Shown here: piece by piece, positions 17,625 to 26,770 of the stretch | How the letters are laid out: every line of letters begins with the position of its first letter | How positions within the stretch are numbered: position 1 is the first letter of the stretch | Notes under the pieces: model-generated | What the model was told of the DNA's origin: nothing | The model's database searches: none | What the model saw: the letters and a program-made list of their open reading frames with translations, nothing else | Program-made: the position numbers and the translations under genes | From: Antiquaquibacter oligotrophicus | GTDB taxonomy: Bacteria > Actinomycetota > Actinomycetes > Actinomycetales > Microbacteriaceae | Assembly: GCF_020535405.1 (NCBI RefSeq) | Contig: NZ_CP085036.1 | Span: forward strand, 62,001-126,000 | Reading direction: 5' to 3' | DNA length: 64,000 bases

Positions 17625-19079
17625 ATGACAATCGTAACGACCGACAAGGCGCCCAAGCAGGTCGCCGTCAATGACATCGGATCTGCTGATGACTTCCTCG
17701 CCGCGGTCGAGAAGACACTGAAGTTCTTCAACGATGGAGACCTCATCGAGGGCACCGTCGTCAAGATCGACCGGGACGAGGTTCTCCTCGATGTCGGTTA
17801 CAAAACCGAGGGTGTCATCCCCTCCCGTGAACTTTCCATCAAGCACGACGTCGACCCGACCGAGATCGTCCAGGTTGGCGACTCCGTTGAGGCGCTCGTT
17901 CTCCAGAAGGAGGACAAGGAAGGCCGCCTCATCCTGTCGAAGAAGCGCGCTCAGTACGAGCGTGCATGGGGTGACGTCGAGAAGATCAAGGACGCCGATG
18001 GCGTCGTGACCGGTTCGGTCATCGAGGTCGTCAAGGGTGGACTCATCGTCGACATCGGCCTCCGTGGCTTCCTTCCGGCGTCGCTTATCGAGCTGCGTCG
18101 CGTTCGCGACCTCACGCCGTACCTCGGCCAGGAGATCGAGGCGAAGATCCTCGAGCTCGACAAGAACCGCAACAACGTCGTCCTCTCGCGTCGCGCTCTC
18201 CTCGAGCAGACGCAGAGCGAGAGCCGCACGACCTTCCTCAACAACCTCGCCAAGGGCCAGGTTCGCAAGGGTGTCGTCTCCTCGATCGTCAACTTCGGTG
18301 CGTTCGTCGACCTCGGCGGTGTTGACGGTCTCGTTCACGTCTCCGAGCTCTCGTGGAAGCACATCGAGCACGCCTCGGAGGTCGTCGAGGTTGGCCAGGA
18401 AGTCACCGTGGAGATCCTCGAGGTGGACCTCGAGCGCGAGCGTGTGTCGCTGTCGCTCAAGGCCACGCAGGAGGACCCGTGGCAGGTCTTCGCCCGCACC
18501 CACGCCATCGGCCAGGTTGCGCCCGGAAATGTCACCAAGCTCGTTCCCTTCGGTGCGTTCGTTCGCGTCGCAGAGGGCATCGAGGGTCTCGTGCACATCT
18601 CGGAGCTCTCCGGCAAGCACGTTGAGCTCGCCGAGCAGGTTGTGTCGGTCGGCGACGAGGTCTTCGTCAAGGTCATCGACATCGATCTCGAGCGTCGTCG
18701 CATCTCGCTGAGCCTCAAGCAGGCCAACGAGGGTGTCGACCCCGAGGGAACCGAGTTCGACCCGGCGCTCTACGGAATGCTCACCGAGTACGACGAGCAG
18801 GGCAACTACAAGTACCCCGAGGGCTTCGACCCCGAGACGAACGAGTGGAAGGAAGGCTTCGAGGAGCAGCGCGCGAAGTGGGAGGCCGACTACGCGGCCG
18901 CTCAGGCGCGTTGGGAGCAGCACAAGAAGCAGGTCGCTGCTGCTGCACTCGAAGAGGCCAACTCGACCGAGTCGTCCTCCAGCGGTTCGTCGTTCTCGAG
19001 CGAGGGCACGTCCGTCGGCACGCTTGCCGACGACGAGTCGCTCGCAGCTCTTCGCGAGAAGCTCTCGAGCAACTCCTAA
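17625..19079 (+). CDS. rpsA: 30S ribosomal protein S1
   Basis: 484-residue ribosomal protein S1, which helps load mRNA on the 30S subunit. Four S1 RNA-binding (OB-fold) repeats are visible, about residues 38-108, 125-190, 210-280 and 295-365, each with a GxFVxLxGxxGLVHxSELS-type core in repeats 3 and 4. Four repeats, not six, plus an acidic Ser/Glu-rich tail is the actinobacterial form. The frame is open 12 codons further up, but ATG 17625 has GGAG 10 nt upstream and matches family starts. A long leader with a hairpin precedes it and a strong terminator follows. Confidence 0.96.
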   Translation: MTIVTTDKAPKQVAVNDIGSADDFLAAVEKTLKFFNDGDLIEGTVVKIDRDEVLLDVGYKTEGVIPSRELSIKHDVDPTEIVQVGDSVEALVLQKEDKEGRLILSKKRAQYERAWGDVEKIKDADGVVTGSVIEVVKGGLIVDIGLRGFLPASLIELRRVRDLTPYLGQEIEAKILELDKNRNNVVLSRRALLEQTQSESRTTFLNNLAKGQVRKGVVSSIVNFGAFVDLGGVDGLVHVSELSWKHIEHASEVVEVGQEVTVEILEVDLERERVSLSLKATQEDPWQVFARTHAIGQVAPGNVTKLVPFGAFVRVAEGIEGLVHISELSGKHVELAEQVVSVGDEVFVKVIDIDLERRRISLSLKQANEGVDPEGTEFDPALYGMLTEYDEQGNYKYPEGFDPETNEWKEGFEEQRAKWEADYAAAQARWEQHKKQVAAAALEEANSTESSSSGSSFSSEGTSVGTLADDESLAALREKLSSNS

Positions 19080-19091
19080 TAGCTCACTAGC

Positions 19092-19130
19092 ACGATGGCC
19101 GGTCCCGAGTGGGGCCGGCCATCGTCGTTT
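19092..19130 (+). terminator. Intrinsic terminator of rpsA
   Basis: 15-bp stem (19092-19106 with 19111-19125, one G-U pair) and a 4-nt loop, followed by CGTTT. It lies between the rpsA stop and the end of the converging DUF4126 gene. Confidence 0.8.
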
Positions 19131-19136
19131 AACGTG

Positions 19137-19721
19137 TCACTCGGTTCGAGCCGCCACGCGGCGCCGGCGCACGGTGACAACCGCGAAGGTGATGAGCCCG
19201 CCGAGGCCGAGTAAAACGAGGACCGGGAGAAGAAGTGCCGCGATGCTGAGTGCAACACTGCTGACATCCTCTGCCGTGCTGACGACGGGAGCGGCGAACC
19301 CTGCCGTCGTCGCGTTGAGCACCGGTCGCGCAAGCATTTTCACGAGGTGAGTGCCGAGCGCGAGTGCGACGCCGACGGCAACGGGAATCCACGAACCGGA
19401 TGTGAAGAAGGACTCTGGATCGCTGACAACTGCTGTCGCCGACCCCGCACCCGTGCCGAACGCGATGCCACCAGCGGCAGGCCGGACGACCGTTTGGATC
19501 CAGTCGTTCACGGTGTCGACAACGGGCACTTTATCGGCGACGATCTCGATGACCAGCAGCACAGCGAGGATGCCGAGCACCCATGGATTCTCAAGCCACG
19601 CCCACGCCGCCGGCAGCTCGACGAAGTCAAGGAATCGCCCGGCGAGCCCCAGCACGAGCAGCGGGATGTAGGCGTTCAGTCCGGCTGCGACGGCGAGACC
19701 TGTTCCCGTGAGGAACTCCAT
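19137..19721 (-). CDS. DUF4126 family membrane protein
   Basis: 194-residue integral membrane protein of the DUF4126 family, function unknown. About five hydrophobic helices are visible, starting with a glycine-rich segment (TGTGLAVAAGLNAYIPLLVLG), then helices near residues 45-60, 75-95, 110-125 and 155-180, and a basic Arg-rich C-terminus consistent with a cytoplasmic tail. The ATG has GGAGG 6 nt upstream. It diverges from coaE, and the two promoters appear to share overlapping -10 elements. Confidence 0.8.
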   Translation of the reverse strand: MEFLTGTGLAVAAGLNAYIPLLVLGLAGRFLDFVELPAAWAWLENPWVLGILAVLLVIEIVADKVPVVDTVNDWIQTVVRPAAGGIAFGTGAGSATAVVSDPESFFTSGSWIPVAVGVALALGTHLVKMLARPVLNATTAGFAAPVVSTAEDVSSVALSIAALLLPVLVLLGLGGLITFAVVTVRRRRVAARTE

Positions 19722-19761
19722 GGGCGACCTCCAGTGCTCGATCCGGTCTGCTCCTGCGGTG

Positions 19762-19771
19762 AGGCTAGCAT
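19762..19771. promoter_or_regulatory. Overlapping divergent -10 elements for DUF4126 gene and coaE
   Basis: Within AGGCTAGCAT the plus strand reads TAGCAT (19766-19771), 6 nt before the coaE ATG, and the minus strand reads TAGCCT (19767-19762), which would give the DUF4126 gene a leader of about 35 nt with its Shine-Dalgarno. The two hexamers share a TA step. Confidence 0.5.
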
Positions 19772-19777
19772 TGCCCC

Positions 19778-20404
19778 ATGCATCTCGTCGCTCTCACCGG
19801 CGGCATCGCGTCGGGCAAGTCTCTTGTCGCCGCTCGCCTCGCAGAGCTCGGCGCCGTCCTCGTCGACGCGGACGTGCTCGCGCGCGAGGTGGTCGAGCCG
19901 GGCTCACCGGCACTCGCTGCCATTGCGGATGCCTTCGGTCCGAGTGTGATCGCCACGGACGGTTCCCTCGACCGAGCAGCCCTGGGCGCCATCGTTTTCT
20001 CCGATGACTCGAGTCGTGAGTTGCTGAACTCGATCACACATCCGGCGGTCTGGAATCTGGCCGAGGAGCGTTTCGCGCGCGCTGACGAGGCTGACCCGAG
20101 CGCGGTTGTGGTGTACGACGTCCCGCTCCTCGCCGAGCGCAGTTCACATCGACCCTTCGCCTTCGATCGAATCGTTGTGGTCGAGGCTCCGGAGGAGACG
20201 CGCATCGCTCGGATGATCAGAGACCGAGGGATGACGCGGGCCGAGGCACTCGCGCGAATCGCCGCCCAGGCGACCGATGAACAACGCCGTGCCCTAGCCG
20301 ACCTTGTGATCGACAACGGAGGTTCCCGGGAACATACGCTCGAACAGGTCGATGCTCTGTGGGGCACTCTGAAAGCGGCAGCGAAGGAGGCGCCACAATC
20401 CTGA
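19778..20404 (+). CDS. coaE: Dephospho-CoA kinase
   Basis: 208-residue dephospho-CoA kinase, the last step of coenzyme A synthesis (phosphorylates the 3'-OH of dephospho-CoA). The P-loop GGIASGKS is at residues 8-15, followed by the family motif DADVLAREVV, the lid segment with ITHPAVW, and VYDVPLLAE. Length is normal. The ATG lies 6 nt after the -10 hexamer TAGCAT, so the mRNA is likely leaderless. coaE precedes uvrB in many actinobacteria, but here uvrB has its own promoter in the 39-bp gap. Confidence 0.95.
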   Translation: MHLVALTGGIASGKSLVAARLAELGAVLVDADVLAREVVEPGSPALAAIADAFGPSVIATDGSLDRAALGAIVFSDDSSRELLNSITHPAVWNLAEERFARADEADPSAVVVYDVPLLAERSSHRPFAFDRIVVVEAPEETRIARMIRDRGMTRAEALARIAAQATDEQRRALADLVIDNGGSREHTLEQVDALWGTLKAAAKEAPQS

Positions 20405-20414
20405 CCCCGAATGG

Positions 20415-20436
20415 TGTCGGCGCGTCTGCCTAAGCT
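20415..20436 (+). promoter_or_regulatory. Putative damage-type (PafBC-like) leaderless promoter of uvrB
   Basis: Box TGTCGGCG (20415-20422), 8 nt, then -10 TAAGCT (20431-20436), then 7 nt and the ATG at 20444. It has the exact spacing of the mycobacterial motif TGTCRGTG-N8-TAnnnT with one base changed in the box. Confidence 0.65.
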
Positions 20437-20443
20437 TGATGAC

Positions 20444-22510
20444 ATGGATGCCACGCGTGCTGTGCGGCCCTTCAAGGTCGTCAGCGAGTACATGCCGAGC
20501 GGCGATCAGCCCCAGGCGATCTCGGAGTTGGCGCACCGCATCAATGCTGGGGAGACCGATGTCGTGCTCTTGGGCGCGACGGGTACGGGTAAGTCGGCAA
20601 CGACCGCGTGGCTCATCGAACAGGTCCAGCGCCCCACGCTGGTGCTGTCGCACAACAAAACCCTCGCAGCCCAGCTCGCCAACGAGTTCCGCGAGCTCAT
20701 GCCCGACAACGCCGTCGAGTACTTCGTCTCGTACTACGACTACTACCAGCCGGAGGCGTACGTTCCTCAGACGGACACCTTCATCGAGAAGGACTCGTCG
20801 ATTAATGCCGAGGTCGAGCGACTTCGGCACTCGACGACAAATTCGCTCCTCAGCCGCAGAGACGTGGTTGTCGTCTCCACGGTCTCCTGCATCTACGGTC
20901 TCGGCGCGGCCGAAGACTATCTCGAGGCTATGCTCGCGCTGCAGGTGGGTATGCGTATCGACCGTGAGGCGCTCATCCGTCGCTTCATCGCGATGCAGTA
21001 CGAGCGCAACGATTACGCGTTTTCGCGCGGCACGTTCCGCGTTCGCGGGGACACGATCGAGATCATTCCCGTGTATGAGGAGCTCGCGATCCGAATCGAG
21101 ATGTTCGGGGACGAGATCGAAGCCATCTTCGCGCTCCATCCGCTGACCGGCGATGTTGTGAGGTCCATGGACGCGGTGTCGGTGTTTCCTGGGACGCACT
21201 ACGCCGCAAGTCCGCAGACCATCCAGCGCGCGATCGTGTCGATTCAGGAGGAGCTGGCGGAGCGCCTTCAACAACTCGAGAAAGAGGGCAAGCTCCTCGA
21301 GGCGCAGCGTTTGCGTATGCGCACCACGTTCGACATCGAGATGATGGAGCAGCTCGGCTTCTGCAATGGCATCGAGAACTATTCGCGGCACCTCGATGGA
21401 CGCCGTCCGGGGGAGGCGCCGCACTGCCTTCTCGATTACTTTCCGGAGGACTTCCTCGTCGTCATCGACGAGTCGCATGTGACAGTCCCGCAGATCGGAG
21501 CCATGTATGAGGGCGATGCGTCGCGCAAGCGCACTCTCGTGGAGCACGGGTTCCGACTGCCGAGCGCCCTCGACAATCGTCCGCTGACGTGGGACGAGTT
21601 CCTGGCCAGAACGGGTCAGAAGGTGTACCTGTCGGCGACGCCCGGCAAGTACGAGTTGGGTATCACCGACTCGATCGTTGAGCAGGTCATCCGCCCGACC
21701 GGTCTCGTCGATCCTCAGATCATCGTCAAGCCGTCCAAGGGACAGATCGATGACCTGCTGGAGCAGATCAGACTTCGTGTCGAGCGCGACGAGCGGGTTC
21801 TAGTAACCACCCTCACCAAAAAGATGGCGGAGGAACTCACCGAGTTTCTGGGAGAGCACGGGGTACGCGTGCGCTACCTGCACTCCGACGTCGACACTCT
21901 TCGTCGTATCGAATTGCTCACCGAGCTGCGCCAAGGTGTCTACGACGTACTGGTGGGCATCAACCTCCTCCGTGAAGGCCTCGACCTTCCCGAGGTGTCG
22001 CTCGTTGCGATTCTGGATGCCGACAAGGAGGGCTTCCTACGATCCGGAACGTCGCTCATCCAGACCATCGGTCGTGCTGCTCGAAACGTCTCCGGCGAGG
22101 TGCACATGTACGCCGACGTCATCACCGACTCGATGGCGAGCGCCATCGATGAGACTTCGCGGCGACGCGAGAAGCAGATCGCGTACAACACCGAGCGAGG
22201 CATCGACCCTCAGCCCCTTCGCAAGAAGATCGCCGACATCACGGATGCCCTCGCCAGGGAGGGTGCCGACACCGCTGCTCTGCTCGGCGGCAGTGACGGT
22301 CGTAAACGCGCACCGACACCCAACCTCAAGCGTGAGGGTCTGGCCGCTCAGGGTGGCAACGACCTCACCGCGATCATTTCCGATCTCAACGACCAGATGC
22401 TTCAGGCGGCCGCAGAGCTCAAGTTCGAGCTCGCCGCCCGGCTGCGCGATGAGGTGTCGGAGTTGAAGAAGGAGTTGCGCCAGATGGAGAAGGCTGGCCA
22501 CCTGAAGTAG
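20444..22510 (+). CDS. uvrB: UvrABC excinuclease subunit B
   Basis: 688-residue damage-verifying helicase-like subunit of nucleotide excision repair. Walker A GATGTGKS is at residues 44-51. The beta-hairpin that is threaded between DNA strands ([20 protein letters not shown]) follows, then the helicase motifs VIDESHVT and TIGRAARN, and the C-terminal UVR domain ([13 protein letters not shown]) that binds UvrC. An ATG 33 nt upstream is in frame but lies before the -10 element; ATG 20444 is 7 nt after it and matches family starts. Confidence 0.96.
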   Translation: MDATRAVRPFKVVSEYMPSGDQPQAISELAHRINAGETDVVLLGATGTGKSATTAWLIEQVQRPTLVLSHNKTLAAQLANEFRELMPDNAVEYFVSYYDYYQPEAYVPQTDTFIEKDSSINAEVERLRHSTTNSLLSRRDVVVVSTVSCIYGLGAAEDYLEAMLALQVGMRIDREALIRRFIAMQYERNDYAFSRGTFRVRGDTIEIIPVYEELAIRIEMFGDEIEAIFALHPLTGDVVRSMDAVSVFPGTHYAASPQTIQRAIVSIQEELAERLQQLEKEGKLLEAQRLRMRTTFDIEMMEQLGFCNGIENYSRHLDGRRPGEAPHCLLDYFPEDFLVVIDESHVTVPQIGAMYEGDASRKRTLVEHGFRLPSALDNRPLTWDEFLARTGQKVYLSATPGKYELGITDSIVEQVIRPTGLVDPQIIVKPSKGQIDDLLEQIRLRVERDERVLVTTLTKKMAEELTEFLGEHGVRVRYLHSDVDTLRRIELLTELRQGVYDVLVGINLLREGLDLPEVSLVAILDADKEGFLRSGTSLIQTIGRAARNVSGEVHMYADVITDSMASAIDETSRRREKQIAYNTERGIDPQPLRKKIADITDALAREGADTAALLGGSDGRKRAPTPNLKREGLAAQGGNDLTAIISDLNDQMLQAAAELKFELAARLRDEVSELKKELRQMEKAGHLK

Positions 22511-22521
22511 GTGCGCTGCCG

Positions 22522-22527
22522 TACGAT
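22522..22527 (+). promoter_or_regulatory. -10 element of MFS gene
   Basis: TACGAT immediately after uvrB, predicting a leader of about 58 nt that contains an AGGA before the ATG at 22592. Confidence 0.4.
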
Positions 22528-22591
22528 GGGGGCGTCGCGCTGACCACTGTGGGGCAGTCCTCACCTCCGCGTGACCAGGAAGCGGGACGTC

Positions 22592-23836
22592 ATGGCGTTC
22601 GGTCCTTTCAGCGCGGCTCGTTCGGTTGTCAGCCCCTATCTCGAGGTTCTCAATTCGCCTCGCCGACGCGCGTTTGTGGCGGCCGCGTGGGCTGGGCGTT
22701 TTCCGAAGTCCGGTTTGAGCCTCGGACTGATTCTTCTCATCGCCCTCACGGAGGGCAGCTACGCGATCGCGGGCGCGGTGGCCGCGGTCTTCGTGATCGC
22801 TCTGGCCATCAGCGGGCCCCGCTGGTCACGAGCGATGGACCGCTATGGCGTGCGCCGCGTGCTGCCCATCGCCGCCGCATCCCTCAGCGTGTTCGCAGTC
22901 GCACTCCTCTGTGCCATCACGCTGGCCGCACCCCTGTGGGCCTGGTTCGTTCTCGCGGCGCTCACGGGGTTGAGCGTCGTGGACATGGGGTCGGTGGTTC
23001 GGGCGCGATGGGTGGCGTTGCTGTCGGAACGGGAGCGGCTACCGGCTTTCGCTCTCGAGTCCATCAATGACGAACTGGTCTTCGTCATTTCACCACCCGT
23101 GATCACGATCGTTGCGACTCTGGCACACCCGTCGCTCGGCTTCGCACTCGGATTGGCCGCGGGCGTCGGGGGTTATCTCGTCTTCGCTCTGCTTCCGTCA
23201 CCGGAACGCTCTTCTCAGCGCCATCGGGGTCGTGCGCGACTGCACCCGGGAGTGTTCGGAGTTATCGGAGCATTCGCGGCGATGGGCATCGTCTTCGGAA
23301 GCTTCGACATCTCCGTGGTGGCTCTGGCCGAATCCGAGGGTGCCCCCGTGGCCGCTGGCCTGCTCATCGGTGTTTTTGCGCTGGCGAGCGTGATCTCCGG
23401 CACGGTACTGGGGTCGCGGTCGCCTCGGCGATCGCGGGCTCGCCGATTCATCCTCGCTGCCGTCGCCTACTCTGTGGCCGTCCCGGCCCTAGCCCTCGCG
23501 TCTAACCTGCTCATCGCGGGTCTAGCGTGCGCCATTGCGGGTCTCGTCACCTCCCCACTCATGATCACTGGACTCTCACTCGTCGAATCGAGAGCGGACC
23601 ACACGCGATTGACGGAGACTCTTGCCTATCCCACGGCAGCGATTGCTGTCGGCGGCATGATCGGGGCCGCGGCGGCCGGATACGTCATCGACGGGCACGC
23701 GCCACAGGCCGGTTTTCTGGTCGCGGCGTTGGCCGCCGTGACCGTGATCGCGTCCGCTGGAGTCGGAGAGGCCCTCGCTTCGCGCGCATCTGGACCGGGG
23801 CATCCGAATGATGTCGGTGGCCTCGGTAGAATATAG
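22592..23836 (+). CDS. MFS-type transporter
   Basis: 414-residue membrane protein with about twelve hydrophobic helices and the loop SGPRWSRAMDRYGVRRV between helices 2 and 3, resembling the MFS motif A (GxxxDRxGRR). It is a putative drug or metabolite exporter; the substrate is unknown. The start at ATG 22592 is preferred because AGGA precedes it, and the GTG 21 nt earlier has no ribosome site. It lies between uvrB and uvrA. This placement gives no proof of a repair role. Its stop is 3 bp before uvrA, whose promoter lies inside its 3' end. Confidence 0.82.
   Translation: MAFGPFSAARSVVSPYLEVLNSPRRRAFVAAAWAGRFPKSGLSLGLILLIALTEGSYAIAGAVAAVFVIALAISGPRWSRAMDRYGVRRVLPIAAASLSVFAVALLCAITLAAPLWAWFVLAALTGLSVVDMGSVVRARWVALLSERERLPAFALESINDELVFVISPPVITIVATLAHPSLGFALGLAAGVGGYLVFALLPSPERSSQRHRGRARLHPGVFGVIGAFAAMGIVFGSFDISVVALAESEGAPVAAGLLIGVFALASVISGTVLGSRSPRRSRARRFILAAVAYSVAVPALALASNLLIAGLACAIAGLVTSPLMITGLSLVESRADHTRLTETLAYPTAAIAVGGMIGAAAAGYVIDGHAPQAGFLVAALAAVTVIASAGVGEALASRASGPGHPNDVGGLGRI
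23812..23832 (+). promoter_or_regulatory. Putative damage-type (PafBC-like) leaderless promoter of uvrA
   Basis: Box TGTCGGTG (23812-23819), a full match to TGTCRGTG, then 7 nt, -10 TAGAAT (23827-23832), 7 nt and the GTG of uvrA. It lies inside the end of the MFS gene. The spacer is one base shorter than the mycobacterial norm. Confidence 0.6.
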
Positions 23837-23839
23837 AGA

Positions 23840-26764
23840 GTGTCGATTTCAGCAACGGAACCCGAAGAGCTCGATGAGGCCACCATGCTTCGCGTCATCG
23901 ACCGGCCGCCAGCAAACGACACGCTGTCGGTGCGCGGGGCCCGCGTTCACAACCTGAAAAACGTCGACATCGACATCCCGCGGGATTCTCTGGTCGTTTT
24001 CACCGGCCTCTCCGGTTCTGGCAAATCGTCCCTCGCATTTGACACGATTTTCGCAGAGGGCCAACGTCGGTACGTCGAGTCCCTCTCCGCCTATGCTCGC
24101 CAGTTCCTTGGCCAGGTCGACAGGCCCGATGTCGACTTCATCGAGGGTCTCAGCCCTGCCGTGTCGATCGACCAAAAGTCCACCAACCGCAACCCGCGAT
24201 CGACGGTCGGTACGATCACGGAAATTTATGACTACATGCGTCTGCTGTGGGCGCGGATCGGCGTCGCCCACTGTGCCGTGTGCGGTGAGCGTATCTCGCG
24301 CCAGACGGTGCAGCAGATCGCCGACCAGCTCATGACGTTGGAGCCCGGCACTCGGTACCAAGTGGTCAGCCCTGTCGTGACGCAGAAGAAGGGTGAGTTC
24401 GTCGACCTGTTCCGCGAGCTCGCCTCGAGCGGGTACTCACGAGCGATCGTCGATGGGGAACAGATCCAGCTGAGCGATCCGCCGAAGCTCAAGAAGCAGT
24501 ACAAGCACGACATCGCCGTTGTGGTCGACCGACTGGTGGCCAGTGACGACGTGCTGACGCGGCTCACAGATTCGCTCGAAACGGCGTTGCGCTTGACCGA
24601 CGGCGTGGTGTCCATCAACTTCGTCGACGAGAAGGGGGATGCCGCCTGGCGCAACTTCTCGGAGAAGCTGTCCTGCCCGAACGGGCATCCGGTGCAGCTC
24701 ACGGAGATCGAGCCGCGAACTTTCTCGTTCAACGCCCCCTTCGGCGCATGCCCGGAATGCTCTGGCCTCGGTACCCGGATGTCCGTGGACGCCGACCTCC
24801 TCATTCGGGATGACTCGGTCAGCATCGCCGACGGCGCGATTCTCCCGTGGACAAGTGCGGGGAAGGGGCTGTTCAACTACTTCGAGAAGCTCCTGACGGG
24901 ACTTGCCCAGGACCTCGATTTCTCACTCGACACCCCGTGGGGAGAACTCCCCGAGGATGTCCGCAACGCCGTTCTCAAGGGCAACAACTTCGAGGTCACG
25001 GTTCGCTGGAAGAACCGCTACGGCCGCGAGATGAAGTACTCGACGGGCTTCGAGGGTGTCATCCCCTATATGGAACGCAAGTACCTCGAGGCGGAGACCG
25101 ACGTGCAGCGCCAGAGAGTCGCGGAGTACCTCCGCGAGGTGCCATGCCCCGTGTGTGACGGCAAGCGTCTGAAGCCCGAGGTGCTCGCGGTGACGATCGA
25201 GGGCATGAGCATCGCGGATGTCTGTGAACTCAGCCTCGTCGAGTCGCACAAGTTCATGGACCAGCTCGAGTTGAACACTCGAGACGCTCGGATCGCAGCC
25301 CAGGTGCTGCGCGAGATCCGACTCCGTTTGGAATTCCTCATCGAAGTTGGGTTGAGCTATCTCGACCTCATGCGCGCGGCGGGAACACTGAGCGGAGGTG
25401 AAGCTCAGCGCATCCGGTTGGCGACTCAAATCGGGTCCGGACTCACTGGGGTGCTCTACGTTCTCGACGAACCGAGCATCGGTCTCCATCAGCGCGACAA
25501 CCGTCGCCTCATCGAGACCCTCGTCAAACTTAAGAACCTGGGTAACACGCTCATCGTCGTCGAGCACGACGAAGACACGATTCGCACGGCGGATTGGCTC
25601 GTCGATATCGGACCGGGCGCGGGGGAGCACGGTGGAACGGTCGTGCACTCCGGTTCCTACGAGGCGCTTATGGAGAATCGCGATTCAGTGACGGGCGATT
25701 ATCTCGCCGGTCGCCGATCGATCGGCATGCCAGAGAAGCGGCGTCCGGTGGATCGCGACCGCATCATCCGGGTGGAGGGTGCTCGCGCGAACAATCTCAA
25801 GAACGTCACCGTCGATTTCCCGCTCGGCACGTTCACCGCGGTGACCGGTGTCAGCGGGTCTGGCAAATCGAGCCTCGTCAACGACATCCTGTACAAGGTG
25901 CTCGCGAACGAACTCAATGGAGCACGGCAAATCGCCGGGCGTCACACCCGTGTGACGGGACTCGATGGCCTCGACAAGGTTGTGCATGTCGACCAGGCTC
26001 CGATCGGTCGCACGCCGCGCTCGAACCCCGCGACGTACACCGGTGTTTTCGACAAGATTCGTACGCTTTTTTCTGAGACAGCGGACGCCAAGGCACGCGG
26101 ATATCAGCCGGGGCGGTTCAGCTTTAACGTCAAGGGCGGACGATGCGAGAACTGTTCTGGCGACGGCACGATCAAGATCGAGATGAACTTCCTTCCCGAC
26201 GTCTACGTGGCGTGTGAGGTATGTGGTGGTGCCCGCTACAACCGTGAAACGCTCGCCGTGCGCTACAAGGGCAAAAACATCGCCGAGGTCCTCGACATGC
26301 CGATCAGTGAGGCCGCCGAGTTCTTCGAGGCGATCTCGTCCATCCACCGTTATCTTCGAACTCTCGAAGACGTCGGTCTTGGCTACGTTCGGCTTGGACA
26401 GAGTGCAACAACACTGTCCGGCGGAGAAGCCCAGCGTGTGAAGCTTGCGACAGAGCTCCAGCGCCGCTCACTCGGGCGCACGGTCTACGTCCTCGACGAG
26501 CCTACGACGGGTCTGCACTTCGAGGACGTTCGCAAACTTCTCCTCGTCCTGAACGGGCTCGTCGACAAGGGCAACACCGTTATCGTCATTGAGCACAACC
26601 TCGATGTCATCAAGTCGGCCGATTGGCTCATCGATTTGGGGCCCGAGGGCGGTGCTGGCGGCGGTCAGGTCATCGCAACGGGAACGCCAGAGAACGTGGC
26701 ACAGTCGGAAGCCAGCCATACGGGGGTGTTCCTCGCGGAGGCTCTCGAGGGTTCGCGAGCCTAG
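23840..26764 (+). CDS. uvrA: UvrABC excinuclease subunit A
   Basis: 974-residue DNA-damage sensor of nucleotide excision repair with two ABC ATPase modules. The first Walker A GLSGSGKS is at 56-63 and a second GVSGSGKSS lies near residue 670. ABC signatures LSGGEAQRI and LSGGEAQRV are both present. Zinc-binding cysteine pairs are seen at CAVC, CPEC/CPVC and CENC/CEVC, the last in the insertion that contacts DNA. Length is standard. The GTG start is fixed by a -10 hexamer 7 nt upstream. uvrC follows 6 bp later, so uvrA-uvrC is an operon. Confidence 0.97.
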   Translation: MSISATEPEELDEATMLRVIDRPPANDTLSVRGARVHNLKNVDIDIPRDSLVVFTGLSGSGKSSLAFDTIFAEGQRRYVESLSAYARQFLGQVDRPDVDFIEGLSPAVSIDQKSTNRNPRSTVGTITEIYDYMRLLWARIGVAHCAVCGERISRQTVQQIADQLMTLEPGTRYQVVSPVVTQKKGEFVDLFRELASSGYSRAIVDGEQIQLSDPPKLKKQYKHDIAVVVDRLVASDDVLTRLTDSLETALRLTDGVVSINFVDEKGDAAWRNFSEKLSCPNGHPVQLTEIEPRTFSFNAPFGACPECSGLGTRMSVDADLLIRDDSVSIADGAILPWTSAGKGLFNYFEKLLTGLAQDLDFSLDTPWGELPEDVRNAVLKGNNFEVTVRWKNRYGREMKYSTGFEGVIPYMERKYLEAETDVQRQRVAEYLREVPCPVCDGKRLKPEVLAVTIEGMSIADVCELSLVESHKFMDQLELNTRDARIAAQVLREIRLRLEFLIEVGLSYLDLMRAAGTLSGGEAQRIRLATQIGSGLTGVLYVLDEPSIGLHQRDNRRLIETLVKLKNLGNTLIVVEHDEDTIRTADWLVDIGPGAGEHGGTVVHSGSYEALMENRDSVTGDYLAGRRSIGMPEKRRPVDRDRIIRVEGARANNLKNVTVDFPLGTFTAVTGVSGSGKSSLVNDILYKVLANELNGARQIAGRHTRVTGLDGLDKVVHVDQAPIGRTPRSNPATYTGVFDKIRTLFSETADAKARGYQPGRFSFNVKGGRCENCSGDGTIKIEMNFLPDVYVACEVCGGARYNRETLAVRYKGKNIAEVLDMPISEAAEFFEAISSIHRYLRTLEDVGLGYVRLGQSATTLSGGEAQRVKLATELQRRSLGRTVYVLDEPTTGLHFEDVRKLLLVLNGLVDKGNTVIVIEHNLDVIKSADWLIDLGPEGGAGGGQVIATGTPENVAQSEASHTGVFLAEALEGSRA

Positions 26765-26770
26765 CCGACC

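Noticed and set aside
17529..18923. 464-codon minus-strand frame over rpsA
   Set aside because: Leu/Asp/Glu/Val-rich translation of the repeated S1 domains in antisense; not a gene.
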